A DNA stretch of 64,000 bases from Methylobacterium sp. WSM2598 (GCF_000379105.1 NZ_KB900609.1:4075557-4139556), one strand, 5' to 3'. Shown: positions 19,585 to 28,465, counted from the stretch's first letter. The notes: generated by a model from the letters alone, not told the origin. Numbers and translations: made by a program.

Positions 19585-22068
19585 ATGGCCGCACAGACGA
19601 CCCGCCCCGTCGAAGAGATCACCGCCGAGGAGGCGCGCGCGGCGCACGAGGCGCTCTCCGCCGAGATCGCCGAGCACGACCGCCGCTACCACGGCGAGGA
19701 CGCGCCGATCATCTCGGACGCCGAGTACGATTCCCTGCGCCGCCGCCTGGAGGCGATCGAGGAGCGCTTCCCCGACCTCGCCGGCACGGGCGCGGCCTCG
19801 GCCAGCGTCGGCGCCAAGGCCTCCGACAAGTTCGCCAAGGTCCGCCACGCCGTGCCGATGCTCTCCCTCGGCAACGCCTTCGCGGACGAGGAGATCGAGG
19901 AATTCGTGGAGCGCGTGCGCCGCTTCCTCGGCCTGCCCGCCTCCGAGCCCCTCGCGGTCACGGCCGAGCCGAAGATCGACGGGCTCTCCCTGTCCCTGCG
20001 CTACGAGGGCGGGCGCCTCGTCACGGCGGCCACCCGCGGCGACGGCGAGGTCGGCGAGGACGTCACCGCCAACGTCCGCACCATCCGCGAGGTCCCGGAG
20101 AGGCTCGCCGGCCCCGACGTGCCGGAGATCTGCGAGGTGCGCGGCGAGGTCTACCTCTCGCACGCGGATTTCGCCGCCATCAACGCGCGCCAGGAGGAGG
20201 CGGGCAAGCCGCTCTTCGCCAACCCGCGCAACGCCGCGGCGGGGTCGCTGCGCCAGCTCGACCCGAGCATCACCGCCTCGCGGCCCCTGCGCTTCTTCGC
20301 CTACGCGGCGGGCGAGATGTCGACCTGGCCGGCCGAGACGCAGAGCGGGCTGATCGCGGCCTTCCGGCGCTTCGGCCTGCCGGTGAACCCGCGCACGACG
20401 CGCTGCACCTCCGTCGCCGAGATGCTCGCCCATTACCGCGCCATCGAGACCGAGCGGGCCGATCTCGGCTACGACATCGACGGCGTGGTCTACAAGGTCG
20501 ATTCCTTCGCCCTCCAGCGCCGGCTCGGCTTCGTCGCGCGCGCGCCGCGCTGGGCGCTGGCCCACAAGTTCCCGGCCCAGCGCGCCGTCACCACCATCGA
20601 GGCGATCGAGATCAATGTCGGGCGCACGGGCTCGCTCAACCCGCTGGCGCGGCTCAGGCCGGTGACGGTCGGGGGCGTGGTGGTGTCGAACGCCACCCTG
20701 CACAACGAGGATTACGTGCGCGGCATCGACGCGGACGGGACCCCGATCCGCAGCGGCATCAACATCTGGGACGGGTTCGCGCTCAGGACCGACATCGACC
20801 TGTCGCGGGGCTCGGACGTGCGGGTCGGCGACACCGTCGTGGTGCTGCGCGCGGGCGACGTCATCCCCAAGGTCGCCGACGTCGTCCTGGAGCGCCGCCC
20901 GGCGGACGCGGTCCCCTACCGCTTCCCGGAGATCTGCCCGGCCTGCGGCAGCCACGCCGTCCGCTCCTACAACCCGCGCACCGGCAAGCTCGATTCGGTG
21001 CGCCGCTGCACCGGCGGCCTGATCTGCCCGGCCCAGGGCCAGGAGCGGCTCAAGCACTTCGTCTCGCGCAACGCCCTCGACATCGAGGGCTTCGGCGAGA
21101 CCTCCATCACCACCCTGTTCGAGGCCGGGCTGGTGCGCCAGCCCGCCGACCTGTTCCGGCTGGACTTCGCGCCGCTCAAGGCCGCGATCGTCGCCCGCCG
21201 CCAAGCCCTCTCGGCGGAGCGGGCCCTCGCCTCCGGCAAGGCGCCCGAGGCCCGCAAGACCAAGGCCAAGGCGAGCGAGGAGGACAAGGCGATCAGGAAC
21301 CTGCTCGCCGCCGTGGAGGCCCGGCGGGTGGTTCCCCTCAACCGCTTCATCTTCGCGCTCGGCATCGAGCAGGTCGGCGAGGCGACCGCCAAGGCCCTCG
21401 CCAAGCACTTCCCCGACATGCCCGCCCTGATGGAGGGCGTGCGGGCGGCGGCCGCGCACCAGCCGGGGCCGGACTGGGTGGGGCTCGCCGCGCTCAACCG
21501 GGTCGGCCCGACGACGCGCGAGCGGCTTCTCGCCGCGGCGGAAGCCGGCGAGACCGACCTCCTCGCCGAGGGCACCGTGGCGCGGCTGAGCGCCGCCCAG
21601 AAGGAGGCGCTCCTCGAGGCCTATGGCAGCCCGGAGGGGGTGCGCGCGGCCGTGATGCGGGCCTGCCGCCAGCGCCCCGGCGACGCCTACCGCCACCTCG
21701 CGGACGACAGCGAGATCGGGGCGGTGACGACCGCCTCGCTGATCCAGTTCTTCTCGGAGGCGCACAACGTCGCGGCGGTCGAGGCGCTGCTCGCGCAGGT
21801 GCGGACCGAGCGCGCCGCCGCGCCCGCCGCGGCGGCGGCGTTCAGCGGCCGGACCGTGGTCTTCACCGGCAGCCTGGAGCGCATGACCCGCAGCGAGGCC
21901 AAGGCCACCGCCGAGCGCCTCGGCGCCAAGGTCTCGGGCTCGGTCTCGGCCAAGACCGACCTCGTGGTGGCGGGGCCGGGCGCCGGCACGAAGCTGAAGG
22001 ACGCCGAGAAGCACGGCGTGCGCGTCATCTCGGAGGCCGAGTGGCTGGCGATGGTGGAGGCCGCCTGA
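19585..22068 (+). CDS. ligA: NAD-dependent DNA ligase
   Basis: LigA seals nicks in duplex DNA during replication and repair, using NAD+. The 827-aa protein has the adenylation domain with catalytic lysine in EPKIDG (about residue 132), the Ia domain with YHGEDAPIISDAEYD, and an OB fold (RTGSLNPLARLRPV). A four-cysteine zinc finger (CPACGSH...CTGGLICPAQ), helix-hairpin-helix repeats and a C-terminal BRCT domain (FSGRTVVFTGSLERMTRSEA) follow. It is longer than the ~670 aa of E. coli because of inserts, including a lysine-rich segment near 550-570. The ATG at 19585 was chosen because family similarity starts just after it. Upstream in-frame sequence is the CCCTG repeat. Confidence 0.97.
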   Translation: MAAQTTRPVEEITAEEARAAHEALSAEIAEHDRRYHGEDAPIISDAEYDSLRRRLEAIEERFPDLAGTGAASASVGAKASDKFAKVRHAVPMLSLGNAFADEEIEEFVERVRRFLGLPASEPLAVTAEPKIDGLSLSLRYEGGRLVTAATRGDGEVGEDVTANVRTIREVPERLAGPDVPEICEVRGEVYLSHADFAAINARQEEAGKPLFANPRNAAAGSLRQLDPSITASRPLRFFAYAAGEMSTWPAETQSGLIAAFRRFGLPVNPRTTRCTSVAEMLAHYRAIETERADLGYDIDGVVYKVDSFALQRRLGFVARAPRWALAHKFPAQRAVTTIEAIEINVGRTGSLNPLARLRPVTVGGVVVSNATLHNEDYVRGIDADGTPIRSGINIWDGFALRTDIDLSRGSDVRVGDTVVVLRAGDVIPKVADVVLERRPADAVPYRFPEICPACGSHAVRSYNPRTGKLDSVRRCTGGLICPAQGQERLKHFVSRNALDIEGFGETSITTLFEAGLVRQPADLFRLDFAPLKAAIVARRQALSAERALASGKAPEARKTKAKASEEDKAIRNLLAAVEARRVVPLNRFIFALGIEQVGEATAKALAKHFPDMPALMEGVRAAAAHQPGPDWVGLAALNRVGPTTRERLLAAAEAGETDLLAEGTVARLSAAQKEALLEAYGSPEGVRAAVMRACRQRPGDAYRHLADDSEIGAVTTASLIQFFSEAHNVAAVEALLAQVRTERAAAPAAAAAFSGRTVVFTGSLERMTRSEAKATAERLGAKVSGSVSAKTDLVVAGPGAGTKLKDAEKHGVRVISEAEWLAMVEAA

Positions 22069-22100
22069 AATCCGGCGGAATTCCTCGCCACCCGCCGCCG

Positions 22101-22661
22101 ATGCGAACGCTTGCGATCGATTTCGAGACGGCGAACGAGCGCCGGGACAGCGCCTGCGCGGTGGGCCTCGCCTGGATCGAGGACGGGCGGGTCGTGCGCC
22201 GCGAGGCCCGCCTGATCCGGCCGCCCGACCTGCGCTTCTCGCCCTTCAACATCCGCGTCCACGGCATCCGGCCGGAGGACGTCGCGGACGCGAAGCCCTT
22301 CGGGGAGGCGATGGCGCCCTTCCTGCCGGAGATCGCCGGCGCCCTGGTCCTCGCCCACAACGCGAGCTTCGACGTCGGCGTGCTCTGCGCGGCGCTCGCC
22401 GCCTGCGGGCTGCCGCGGCCGCGCTTCACCTCCCTCTGCACGGTCCAGCTCGCCCGGCGGCAATGGCCCGGGGAGGCGCGCTACCGGCTCCCGATCCTGG
22501 CCGAGCGGCTCGGCATCCCGCTGCGCCACCACGATGCCGGCGAGGACGCCTTCGCCTGCGCGCAGATCGCCCTCGCGGCGATGCGCGAGGCCGGCGCGCC
22601 GGACCTCGCCACCCTCGCCCGCCGGACCGGGCTCGGACGGGACCGGCCCGGGGCCGCTTGA
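22101..22661 (+). CDS. DEDDh 3'-5' exonuclease (DnaQ-like)
   Basis: This 186-aa protein belongs to the DNA polymerase III epsilon/RNase T exonuclease fold. Exo I is AIDFETAN near the N-terminus, Exo II includes AHNASFDVGVL, and Exo III is RHHDAGEDAFACA with the DEDDh histidine. It degrades nucleic acid 3' ends with two metal ions. It lies 32 bases after ligA on the same strand, which suggests co-transcription with a repair role. It is shorter than replicative DnaQ and has no clear polymerase-binding tail, so it is a stand-alone nuclease rather than the replicative proofreader. The ATG at 22101 begins directly at the conserved core. Confidence 0.88.
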   Translation: MRTLAIDFETANERRDSACAVGLAWIEDGRVVRREARLIRPPDLRFSPFNIRVHGIRPEDVADAKPFGEAMAPFLPEIAGALVLAHNASFDVGVLCAALAACGLPRPRFTSLCTVQLARRQWPGEARYRLPILAERLGIPLRHHDAGEDAFACAQIALAAMREAGAPDLATLARRTGLGRDRPGAA

Positions 22662-22682
22662 CCGAGCGGCCGCCGGGATGAT

Positions 22683-22722
22683 CTCTCGGGCAAGTGCGGG
22701 GCCTCTCGGGCAAGTGCGGGGC
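22683..22722. repeat. 20-bp tandem duplication
   Basis: The unit CTCTCGGGCAAGTGCGGGGC occurs twice head to tail in the spacer between the exonuclease and the catalase-family gene. The spacer (22662-22809) holds no gene. The duplication is exact, so it is probably recent. I see no function for it. Confidence 0.85.
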
Positions 22723-22809
22723 AGCGCTGCGGAACCGGGTCCGCGGCGCCGTGTTTGAGGCTCGTCGCCCCGCGACGCAACCCTCGCCTCGTTGTCGCGG
22801 AGGCCTCCG

Positions 22810-23898
22810 ATGCCCGACCCGCTCCCCTACACGCCCGAGATCGAGGTGATCGGGCCCGACGAGGAGGCGGTCCAGGCCGGCATGATCGCGGCCTTCGCGC
22901 GCATCCAGGGCACGACGCTGGAGGATTACGGGCGGGCCGTGCGCGGGGTGCACGCCAAGTGCCACGGGCTGCTCACCGGCACCCTGGAGGTGCTGCCCGG
23001 GCTGCCGCCGGACCTGGCGCAGGGCGCCTTCGCGCGGCCCGGGACTCACGAGGCGGTGCTGCGCCTCTCGACCAATCCGGGCGACATCCTCGACGACAGC
23101 GTCTCGACCCCGCGCGGCCTCGCCCTGAAGATCCTGGAGGTGGCGGGCGAGCGCCTGCCGGGCGCCGAGGGGACGACGCAGGATTTCGTGCTGGCCGACG
23201 CGCCGGCCTTCGTGGCGCCGGACGCGGCCGCCTTCCTGGGCAGCCTCAAGCTCCTGGCCGCCACGACCGACACGCCGCAGATCTTCAAGAAAGCCTTCTC
23301 GGCCACGCTGCGGGGCGTCGAGACCGTGCTGGAGACCTTCGGCACCGGGAGCCCGACCGTGATCGCCCTCGGCGGCCATCCCGAGACGCACATCCTCGGC
23401 GAGACGTTCTACAGCCAGGCGCCCCTGCGCTGGGGCGATCACGTCGCCAAGGTCGCGGTGGCGCCCGCCTCGCCGGCCCTGCGGGCGCTCGCCGGCGCCT
23501 CCCTGTCCGTCACCGGCCGGCCCGACGGGCTGCGCGAGGCGGTCTCGGCCTTCTTCGAGGAGAACGAGGCGGTCTGGGAATTGCGGGCGCAGCTCTGGAC
23601 GAACCGCGAGACGATGCCGATCGAGGACGCCTCCGTGCCCTGGCCGGAGGAGGAGAGCCCCTACCGGACCGTGGCGCGGATCACGGTGCCGCCCCAGGAG
23701 ACCTGGAGTCCCGAGAAGGTGCGGGCGATCGAGGACGGTCTCGCCTTCAGCCCCTGGCACGGGATCGCGGCGCACCGGCCCCTCGGCTCCATCATGCGGG
23801 CGCGCCGCGCGGTCTACCCGCATTCCGCGCGCTTCCGCGCCGAGCACAATGGCTGCCCGATCCGCGAGCCCGACTCGCTCGCGCGGATGGGCCTCTGA
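22810..23898 (+). CDS. Catalase-family heme protein
   Basis: This 362-aa protein resembles the short catalase-related family (y4iL/SrpA-like) rather than full-length KatA/KatE. The distal histidine region is VHAKCHGLLTG, and a proximal segment HRPLGSIMRARRAVY carries the R-xxx-Y type tyrosine ligand. RLSTNPGDILDD and PRGLALKILEV are typical of the group. It probably acts as a peroxidase or decomposes hydrogen peroxide or organic peroxides. The ATG at 22810 has GGAGG six bases upstream and is preferred over an in-frame TTG at 22792. No signal peptide is seen. Confidence 0.85.
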   Translation: MPDPLPYTPEIEVIGPDEEAVQAGMIAAFARIQGTTLEDYGRAVRGVHAKCHGLLTGTLEVLPGLPPDLAQGAFARPGTHEAVLRLSTNPGDILDDSVSTPRGLALKILEVAGERLPGAEGTTQDFVLADAPAFVAPDAAAFLGSLKLLAATTDTPQIFKKAFSATLRGVETVLETFGTGSPTVIALGGHPETHILGETFYSQAPLRWGDHVAKVAVAPASPALRALAGASLSVTGRPDGLREAVSAFFEENEAVWELRAQLWTNRETMPIEDASVPWPEEESPYRTVARITVPPQETWSPEKVRAIEDGLAFSPWHGIAAHRPLGSIMRARRAVYPHSARFRAEHNGCPIREPDSLARMGL

Positions 23899-23905
23899 GA
23901 TGCTT

Positions 23906-24003
23906 TCCGGACGATCACGTCCGGACAGCGTCTGACACGCCCGCGCGGCGCCTGAGCGAAGCCCAAATCCGCATGGCCGAAAGGGGAGATGGCGAAGCCA
24001 TCC
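23906..24003 (+). repeat. Tail-module repeat with an alternative hairpin (locus F)
   Basis: A perfect 8-bp hairpin (TCCGGACG, loop ATCA, CGTCCGGA) lies just past the catalase-family stop. It is followed by a diverged copy of the tail module containing GCGCGGCGCCTGAGCGAAG and GAGATGGCGAAGCCATC. Here the TGATCCGGGATC palindrome is replaced by a different hairpin and the stop codon is not part of it, so the two modules of the repeat family are separable. Confidence 0.8.
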
Positions 24004-24034
24004 GTCGTACGACCCCCCTTGCCCGGAGCACCGC

Positions 24035-24433
24035 ATGATCTTCCCGGCCACCACGGCGGTCTACGCCGCCCTGCTGGCGCTGGCCTATCTGGGCCTCGCC
24101 GGATGGGTGATCGCGGGGCGCGTCGCCTCCGGGGTCCTGCACGGCGATGCGGGGAACGGGACGCTGCTGAGGCGCATCCGCGCGCACGCCAATTTCTCGG
24201 AATACGTGCCCCTCGCGCTCCTGCTGATCGGCCTCCTGGAGGCCGGGGGCGCCCGCCACGCCCTGGTGCAGGGGCTGCTGATCGTGCTCCTCGTCGCCCG
24301 GCTGCTGCATCCGGTCGGCATGCTCGCCCCGAAGAACTCGCCCCGCCAATTCGCCTGCCGGGGCGGGGGAATCCTGGCGACGCTCGCGGTGATCGGGGTC
24401 GCCGCGCTGGCGCTGCTGGTGCGGGCGGCGTGA
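24035..24433 (+). CDS. MAPEG-family membrane protein
   Basis: This 132-aa protein has four predicted membrane helices. It contains the MAPEG core RIRAHANFSEYVPLALLLIG and a C-terminal NSPRQFACRGGG loop. MAPEG proteins are membrane-bound glutathione-dependent transferases or isomerases, but the bacterial members are mostly uncharacterised. The ATG has a GGAG about 8 bases upstream. A link with the upstream peroxidase-like gene in oxidative or lipid-peroxide defence is inference only. Confidence 0.88.
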   Translation: MIFPATTAVYAALLALAYLGLAGWVIAGRVASGVLHGDAGNGTLLRRIRAHANFSEYVPLALLLIGLLEAGGARHALVQGLLIVLLVARLLHPVGMLAPKNSPRQFACRGGGILATLAVIGVAALALLVRAA

Positions 24434-24544
24434 GCGGCGAACGGCCCCGCACCCGCCCGAGGCGCGCGAGCCCGGCCGCGTCCTCCCCGGAGCGGGCCCC
24501 CGCGCGGAGCTGCACGAGGCGCGCCCGCTCGGGGTCCCGCTCCC

Positions 24545-24590
24545 GCATCATTTTTGCCGCCGGACCGGTGGCCAGTTCGGCGAATGATGC
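24545..24590. repeat. GCATCATT...AATGATGC hairpin repeat upstream of murD
   Basis: Perfect 8-base arms GCATCATT and AATGATGC flank a core with TTGCCGCCGGACCGG and TTCGGCG. Related units occur at 31553-31644 upstream of a small membrane protein gene. The element ends 31 bases before the murD start, so it could affect murD transcription or be a dispersed palindromic repeat. The spacer 24434-24544 has nothing recognisable. Confidence 0.7.
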
Positions 24591-24621
24591 TTAGGGTCGC
24601 GCGGCTTCACCGAGGGGACCG

Positions 24622-26004
24622 ATGACACCCAGCACCACCTTCGCCGGCCGCACACTCGCCCTGTTCGGCCTCGGAGGCTCGGGGCTCGCCACCGCGCTCA
24701 GCCTGCGGGCCGGCGGCGCCGCGGTGATCGCCTGCGACGACAACCCGGAGCGGATGGCGGAAGCGGCCGCGCAGGGCATTGCCACGGCCGACCTGCGCGA
24801 GGCCGCCTGGGCGGATTTCGCGGCCCTGCTCCTCGCCCCCGGCGTGCCCTTCACCCATCCCGAGCCGCACTGGACCGTCAAGCGCGCCGCCGAGGCCGGC
24901 GTGCCGGTGATCGGCGACATCGAATTGTTCTGCCGCGAGCGCGCCGCCAGCGCGCCCGACGCGCCCTTCGTCGCCATCACGGGCACCAACGGCAAGTCGA
25001 CCACCACGGCGCTCATCGCGCACGTGCTGCGGGAGACCGGCCACGACGTCCAGATGGGCGGCAATATCGGCACCGCGATCCTCTCGCTCGCCCCCCCGTC
25101 CCGCGACCGGGTCCACGTGATCGAGATGTCGTCCTTCCAGATCGACCTGACGCCGACGCTCGCACCGAGCATCGGCGTGCTCCTCAACGTCACGCCCGAC
25201 CACCTCGACCGCCACGGCACGATGGAGAACTACGCCGCCATCAAGGAGCGCCTGGTCGCGGGGGCCGACCACGCGGTGATCGGGGTCGACGACGACTACA
25301 CCAGGGCCATCTCGGCGCGGCGCGACGGCCCGCTCACCCGGGTCCATGTCGGCGAGGGGGCTGAGGCGCCCGGCATCCTCGCCCGGCACGGCCTGCTCAT
25401 CGACGGCACCGCCGAGCCCCCCGCCCCGGTCGCGGACCTCACCGGGATCGCCTCGCTGCGCGGCGCCCACAATTGGCAGAACGCGGCCGTCGCCTACGCG
25501 GTGGCGCGCGGGCTCGGCGTCGCGCCCGACGCCTTCGCGCGGGCGCTGCGCAGCTTCCCCGGCCTGCCCCACCGGATGGAGGAGGTCGGGCGGCGCGGGA
25601 GCGTGCTCTTCATCAACGACTCGAAGGCGACGAACGCCGACTCGACCGAGAAGGCGCTGGCCGCCTTCCCGCGGGTGCACTGGATCCTCGGCGGCAAGCC
25701 GAAGGAGGGCGGGATCGAGAGCCTGCGCGCCTATTTCCCCCGCATCGCGCGGGCCTACCTGATCGGCGCGGCGAGCGAGGCCTTCGCGGCGACCCTGGAG
25801 GGCCACGCGCCCGTCACCCGCTGCGGCACCCTCGACCGGGCGGTGGCGCGGGCGGCCGAGGACGCGGCCGGCGAGCCCGAGGCGGTGGTGCTGCTCTCGC
25901 CCGCCTGCGCCTCCTACGACCAGTTCCGCAGCTTCGAGGATCGCGGCGACCAGTTCCGGGCGATGGTGCGGGCCCTGCCGGGGCTGGTGCCCGCCGGGGG
26001 CTGA
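24622..26004 (+). CDS. murD: UDP-N-acetylmuramoylalanine-D-glutamate ligase
   Basis: MurD adds D-glutamate to UDP-MurNAc-L-Ala in the cytoplasm with ATP, a core step of peptidoglycan synthesis. The 460-aa protein has an N-terminal Rossmann-like domain (LFGLGGSGLATALSLRAGG), the ATP-binding loop ITGTNGKSTTTALI (about residue 120) and NVTPDHLDRHG. The C-terminal ligase domain has INDSKATNADS and LLSPACASYDQF. Length and motifs are standard. A GAGGGG lies 6 bases before the ATG. It stands alone here, away from a dcw cluster, which is unusual for a mur gene but known in Methylobacterium-type genomes. Confidence 0.97.
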   Translation: MTPSTTFAGRTLALFGLGGSGLATALSLRAGGAAVIACDDNPERMAEAAAQGIATADLREAAWADFAALLLAPGVPFTHPEPHWTVKRAAEAGVPVIGDIELFCRERAASAPDAPFVAITGTNGKSTTTALIAHVLRETGHDVQMGGNIGTAILSLAPPSRDRVHVIEMSSFQIDLTPTLAPSIGVLLNVTPDHLDRHGTMENYAAIKERLVAGADHAVIGVDDDYTRAISARRDGPLTRVHVGEGAEAPGILARHGLLIDGTAEPPAPVADLTGIASLRGAHNWQNAAVAYAVARGLGVAPDAFARALRSFPGLPHRMEEVGRRGSVLFINDSKATNADSTEKALAAFPRVHWILGGKPKEGGIESLRAYFPRIARAYLIGAASEAFAATLEGHAPVTRCGTLDRAVARAAEDAAGEPEAVVLLSPACASYDQFRSFEDRGDQFRAMVRALPGLVPAGG

Positions 26005-26051
26005 GCCCTGGGGGCTGAGCCCTGGGGGCTGAGCCCGGGGGCCGAGCCCGG
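25996..26051. repeat. 14-bp tandem repeat spanning the murD stop codon
   Basis: Units of GGGGGCTGAGCCCT recur about four times, the last ones degenerate, and the murD TGA is inside the first unit. Each unit is itself palindromic (GGGGCT/AGCCC), so the transcript end could fold into several small hairpins and act as terminator or 3' stabiliser. The remaining spacer up to 26203 shows nothing recognisable. Confidence 0.8.
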
Positions 26052-26203
26052 GCGATGGCGGGGAGGGAACCGGTTCTCCCGGACGCTCCCCGGGTTCCGC
26101 CCGGCCCCCGCCCGGCGTAGGGTTCGCGGCGGTCCTGCGTCGCGCACAACGCTTCCGCCCCGATCCGCCATCGTGGTGGCGCATTTTCGGCCTGCATGGA
26201 GCC

Positions 26204-26983
26204 ATGCCGACTCACCCCCATCTCCTGCCCGCGGGCGGGGCTCCGATCCAGGTCCCCATGGTCCGCCCGCCGCGCAAGATCATCAGCTGGAACCTGCTGC
26301 GGCGCACCGGCGCGACGGTCGAGGCGGTCGCCGCCCTGATCGCGCAGGAGAAGCCCGACCTTCTGCTGATGCAGGAGGCCACCGCCGAGATCACCGCGCT
26401 GCCGGAGCGCGTCGGCGGGTACTACGCCTGGGCGCCGCTGCCGCGGCGCATCCACGGGCTCGCGATGTGGAGCCCGGCCCCGTTCCCGGCGCCCCCGCGC
26501 AGCATCCCGATCCCGTCCGGGGCGCTGGTCGACCGGGTCGCGCAGGTGCTCGATTGCGGCGCCTTCGGCATCGCCAACGTGCATCTCTCGCACGGCCAGG
26601 TGCTGAACCGCCGCCAGCTGCGCCGCATCGAGCAGCACCTGCCGGCGCGGGCCGCGGTGCTCGGGGATTACAACCTCGTCGGCCCCGCCCTGCTGCCGGG
26701 CTTCCGGGACGTGGGGCCGCGCCACCCGACCCACGCGATGGTCGACCTCGTGCCGCTGCGCCTCGACCGCTGCCTCGTGCGCGGCCTCGTCTGCCGCCAC
26801 CGGGCGGTGCTGCCGCGGGGCGCCTCGGACCACCGGCCGATCGTGGTCCATCTCGAGCCGGCGCCCCTGCCCTCCGGCCGCACCCGCATGGCGCATCTGC
26901 GCGAGCGGGTCGACCTCAGAGGTATGGCAGCAGCAATCGCACGCCGGCATCGCGCAGGCGCACCGGCATCCCCCGCGCCGTGA
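26204..26983 (+). CDS. Endonuclease/exonuclease/phosphatase-family protein
   Basis: This 259-aa protein has an EEP metal-dependent hydrolase fold with the catalytic set visible: SWNLLRR (Asn), LLMQEAT (Glu), LGDYNLVG (Asp/Asn) and ASDHRPI (Asp/His). It has no signal peptide. The substrate could be nucleic acid or a phospho-lipid or sugar. The ATG at 26204 has GGAG directly upstream; an ATG at 26258 (MVRPPRKIISWN) is an alternative. The 3' end overlaps the convergent cls gene by 68 bases, so the two cannot both be transcribed through freely. Confidence 0.85.
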   Translation: MPTHPHLLPAGGAPIQVPMVRPPRKIISWNLLRRTGATVEAVAALIAQEKPDLLLMQEATAEITALPERVGGYYAWAPLPRRIHGLAMWSPAPFPAPPRSIPIPSGALVDRVAQVLDCGAFGIANVHLSHGQVLNRRQLRRIEQHLPARAAVLGDYNLVGPALLPGFRDVGPRHPTHAMVDLVPLRLDRCLVRGLVCRHRAVLPRGASDHRPIVVHLEPAPLPSGRTRMAHLRERVDLRGMAAAIARRHRAGAPASPAP

Positions 26984-28352
26984 GCGCGTCGAGGGTCAGC
27001 GGCACCTGCATCTTGGCGGCGAGGAGCCGGTTCAGCTCCGCCGCGAAGGCCTCGTCGTAGAGCTCCACGTTGAGCTCGAAATTCAGCCGGAAGCTGCGCG
27101 TGTCCCAGTTGGCGCTGCCGACGAAGCACCACGCATCGTCCACCACCATCAGCTTCGAGTGGTCGAAGGGCGGCCGGTCGAGCCAGATCCGCACGCCGGA
27201 GCGCAGCAGCGGCGCCACGTGGGCGCGGGTCGCCCAATCGACCATGCGGTGGTTGCTCGCCTGCGGGATGATCACGTCGACCGCGATGCCCCGCATGGCG
27301 GCGAGGGCCAGCGAGGTGAGCAGGATCTCGCTCGGCAGGAAGTAGGGCGTGGCGAGCCGGATCGAGTGCCGCGCCACCGCCAGGGCCGCCAGCACCACGT
27401 ACTCGATCTTCTCGATATCCGCGTCCGGCCCCGAGGTGACGACCCGGGCGGGCGTGTCGCCGGCCGGCGGGATCGCCGGGAACCATCCGGGCCCGTCGAG
27501 ATCCTCCCCCGTCACGAAGGACCAGTCGCGGGCGAAGGCCTGGGCGAGCTGGCCGACCACCGGCCCTTCGAGGAGGAAATGCGTGTCGCGCACCGGCTCG
27601 GGCGGGTGGCGCGACACGAGGTTCTCGTCCCCGATATTGACCCCGCCGACGAAGCCGGTCCGCCCGTCGATCACCAGCAGCTTCTTGTGGGTGCGCAGGT
27701 TCAGGAACGGCATCCGCCACGGCACGGCCGAGTGCATGAACAGCCCGGCCGGGATGCCCTCCCGCCGCAGGCGCCGGTAGATGGCCGGGAAGAAGTAGCC
27801 GCTGCCGATGCCGTCCACCAGCACGCAGATCGCGACGCCCCGCGCCTTGGCCCGGGCGAGGGCCGCCACGAAGGCCTCCCCGCTCACGTCGTCGCGCATG
27901 ATGTAGCTGGAGAGGCCGACGGTCTCCCGGGCGCCCTCGATCGCCGCCAGCATCGCCGGATAGGCCTCGTCCCCGTGGCGCAGCAGCGCGACGCGGTTGC
28001 CGCCGGTGAGCGGCAGGCCGGTGAGCCGGTCGCCGGCCTGCTCCAGCGGCAGGAACGGGCCGGGCACCGTGACGGGATCGGCCTGCGGCACCCCGGGCTT
28101 GCGCACCGGCAGCACCGGCAGGCGGCGGGCGCGGCGGGTCACCCGGTTGATCCCGAAGAGCGCGTAGAGGGCGCTGCCGGCCAGCGGCGAGAGCCAGGCG
28201 AGGCCGATCCAGCCGATCGCGGCGGCGACCTCGCGCTTGTTGAGGAGGGCGTGCAGGGTCACGGCGAGGGCCAGCACGAAGCCGAGGGCCGCCAGCCCCT
28301 CCACCCGGATCGCGCTCAGCAACCCGAACCACGCGCTCACCAGTTCCTGCAC
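26916..28352 (-). CDS. cls: Cardiolipin synthase (phospholipase D superfamily)
   Basis: This membrane enzyme makes cardiolipin from two phosphatidylglycerols. The GTG at 28352 gives 478 aa, the family norm, and begins VQELVSAWFGLL. The longer frame to 28439 runs into an 11-bp tandem array and is rejected. Two N-terminal membrane helices (about 10-30 and 42-62) precede two PLD catalytic motifs, RTHKKLLVIDGRTGFVGGVN and FDHSKLMVVDDAWCFVGSAN. Ser/Asn-rich glycine tails follow each motif. The gene overlaps the convergent EEP gene by 68 bases. Assignment is firm at family level. The exact isozyme (ClsA-like by the two helices) is inferred. Confidence 0.93.
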   Translation of the reverse strand: MQELVSAWFGLLSAIRVEGLAALGFVLALAVTLHALLNKREVAAAIGWIGLAWLSPLAGSALYALFGINRVTRRARRLPVLPVRKPGVPQADPVTVPGPFLPLEQAGDRLTGLPLTGGNRVALLRHGDEAYPAMLAAIEGARETVGLSSYIMRDDVSGEAFVAALARAKARGVAICVLVDGIGSGYFFPAIYRRLRREGIPAGLFMHSAVPWRMPFLNLRTHKKLLVIDGRTGFVGGVNIGDENLVSRHPPEPVRDTHFLLEGPVVGQLAQAFARDWSFVTGEDLDGPGWFPAIPPAGDTPARVVTSGPDADIEKIEYVVLAALAVARHSIRLATPYFLPSEILLTSLALAAMRGIAVDVIIPQASNHRMVDWATRAHVAPLLRSGVRIWLDRPPFDHSKLMVVDDAWCFVGSANWDTRSFRLNFELNVELYDEAFAAELNRLLAAKMQVPLTLDALTARGMPVRLRDAGVRLLLPYL

Positions 28353-28410
28353 CTGACCACCCGCACGACGCCGACGCTCCCGTGCGGATAGGGGAAGAGG
28401 GCCGCTCTTT

Positions 28411-28465
28411 CCACCACCTCGCCACCACCTCGCCACCACCTCGCCACCACCTCGCCACCACCTCG
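28411..28465. repeat. 11-bp tandem array upstream of cls
   Basis: Five perfect head-to-tail copies of CCACCACCTCG lie 58 bases upstream of the cls start, in the 243-base gap between cls and the next minus-strand gene. The array is on the transcribed side of cls and so could sit in its promoter or 5' leader. Copy-number variation would change promoter spacing. No other feature is seen in 28353-28595. Confidence 0.9.

Noticed and set aside
19285..22014. 909-aa minus-strand frame opposite ligA
   Set aside because: It has no recognisable domain, and the plus strand encodes an intact ligase.
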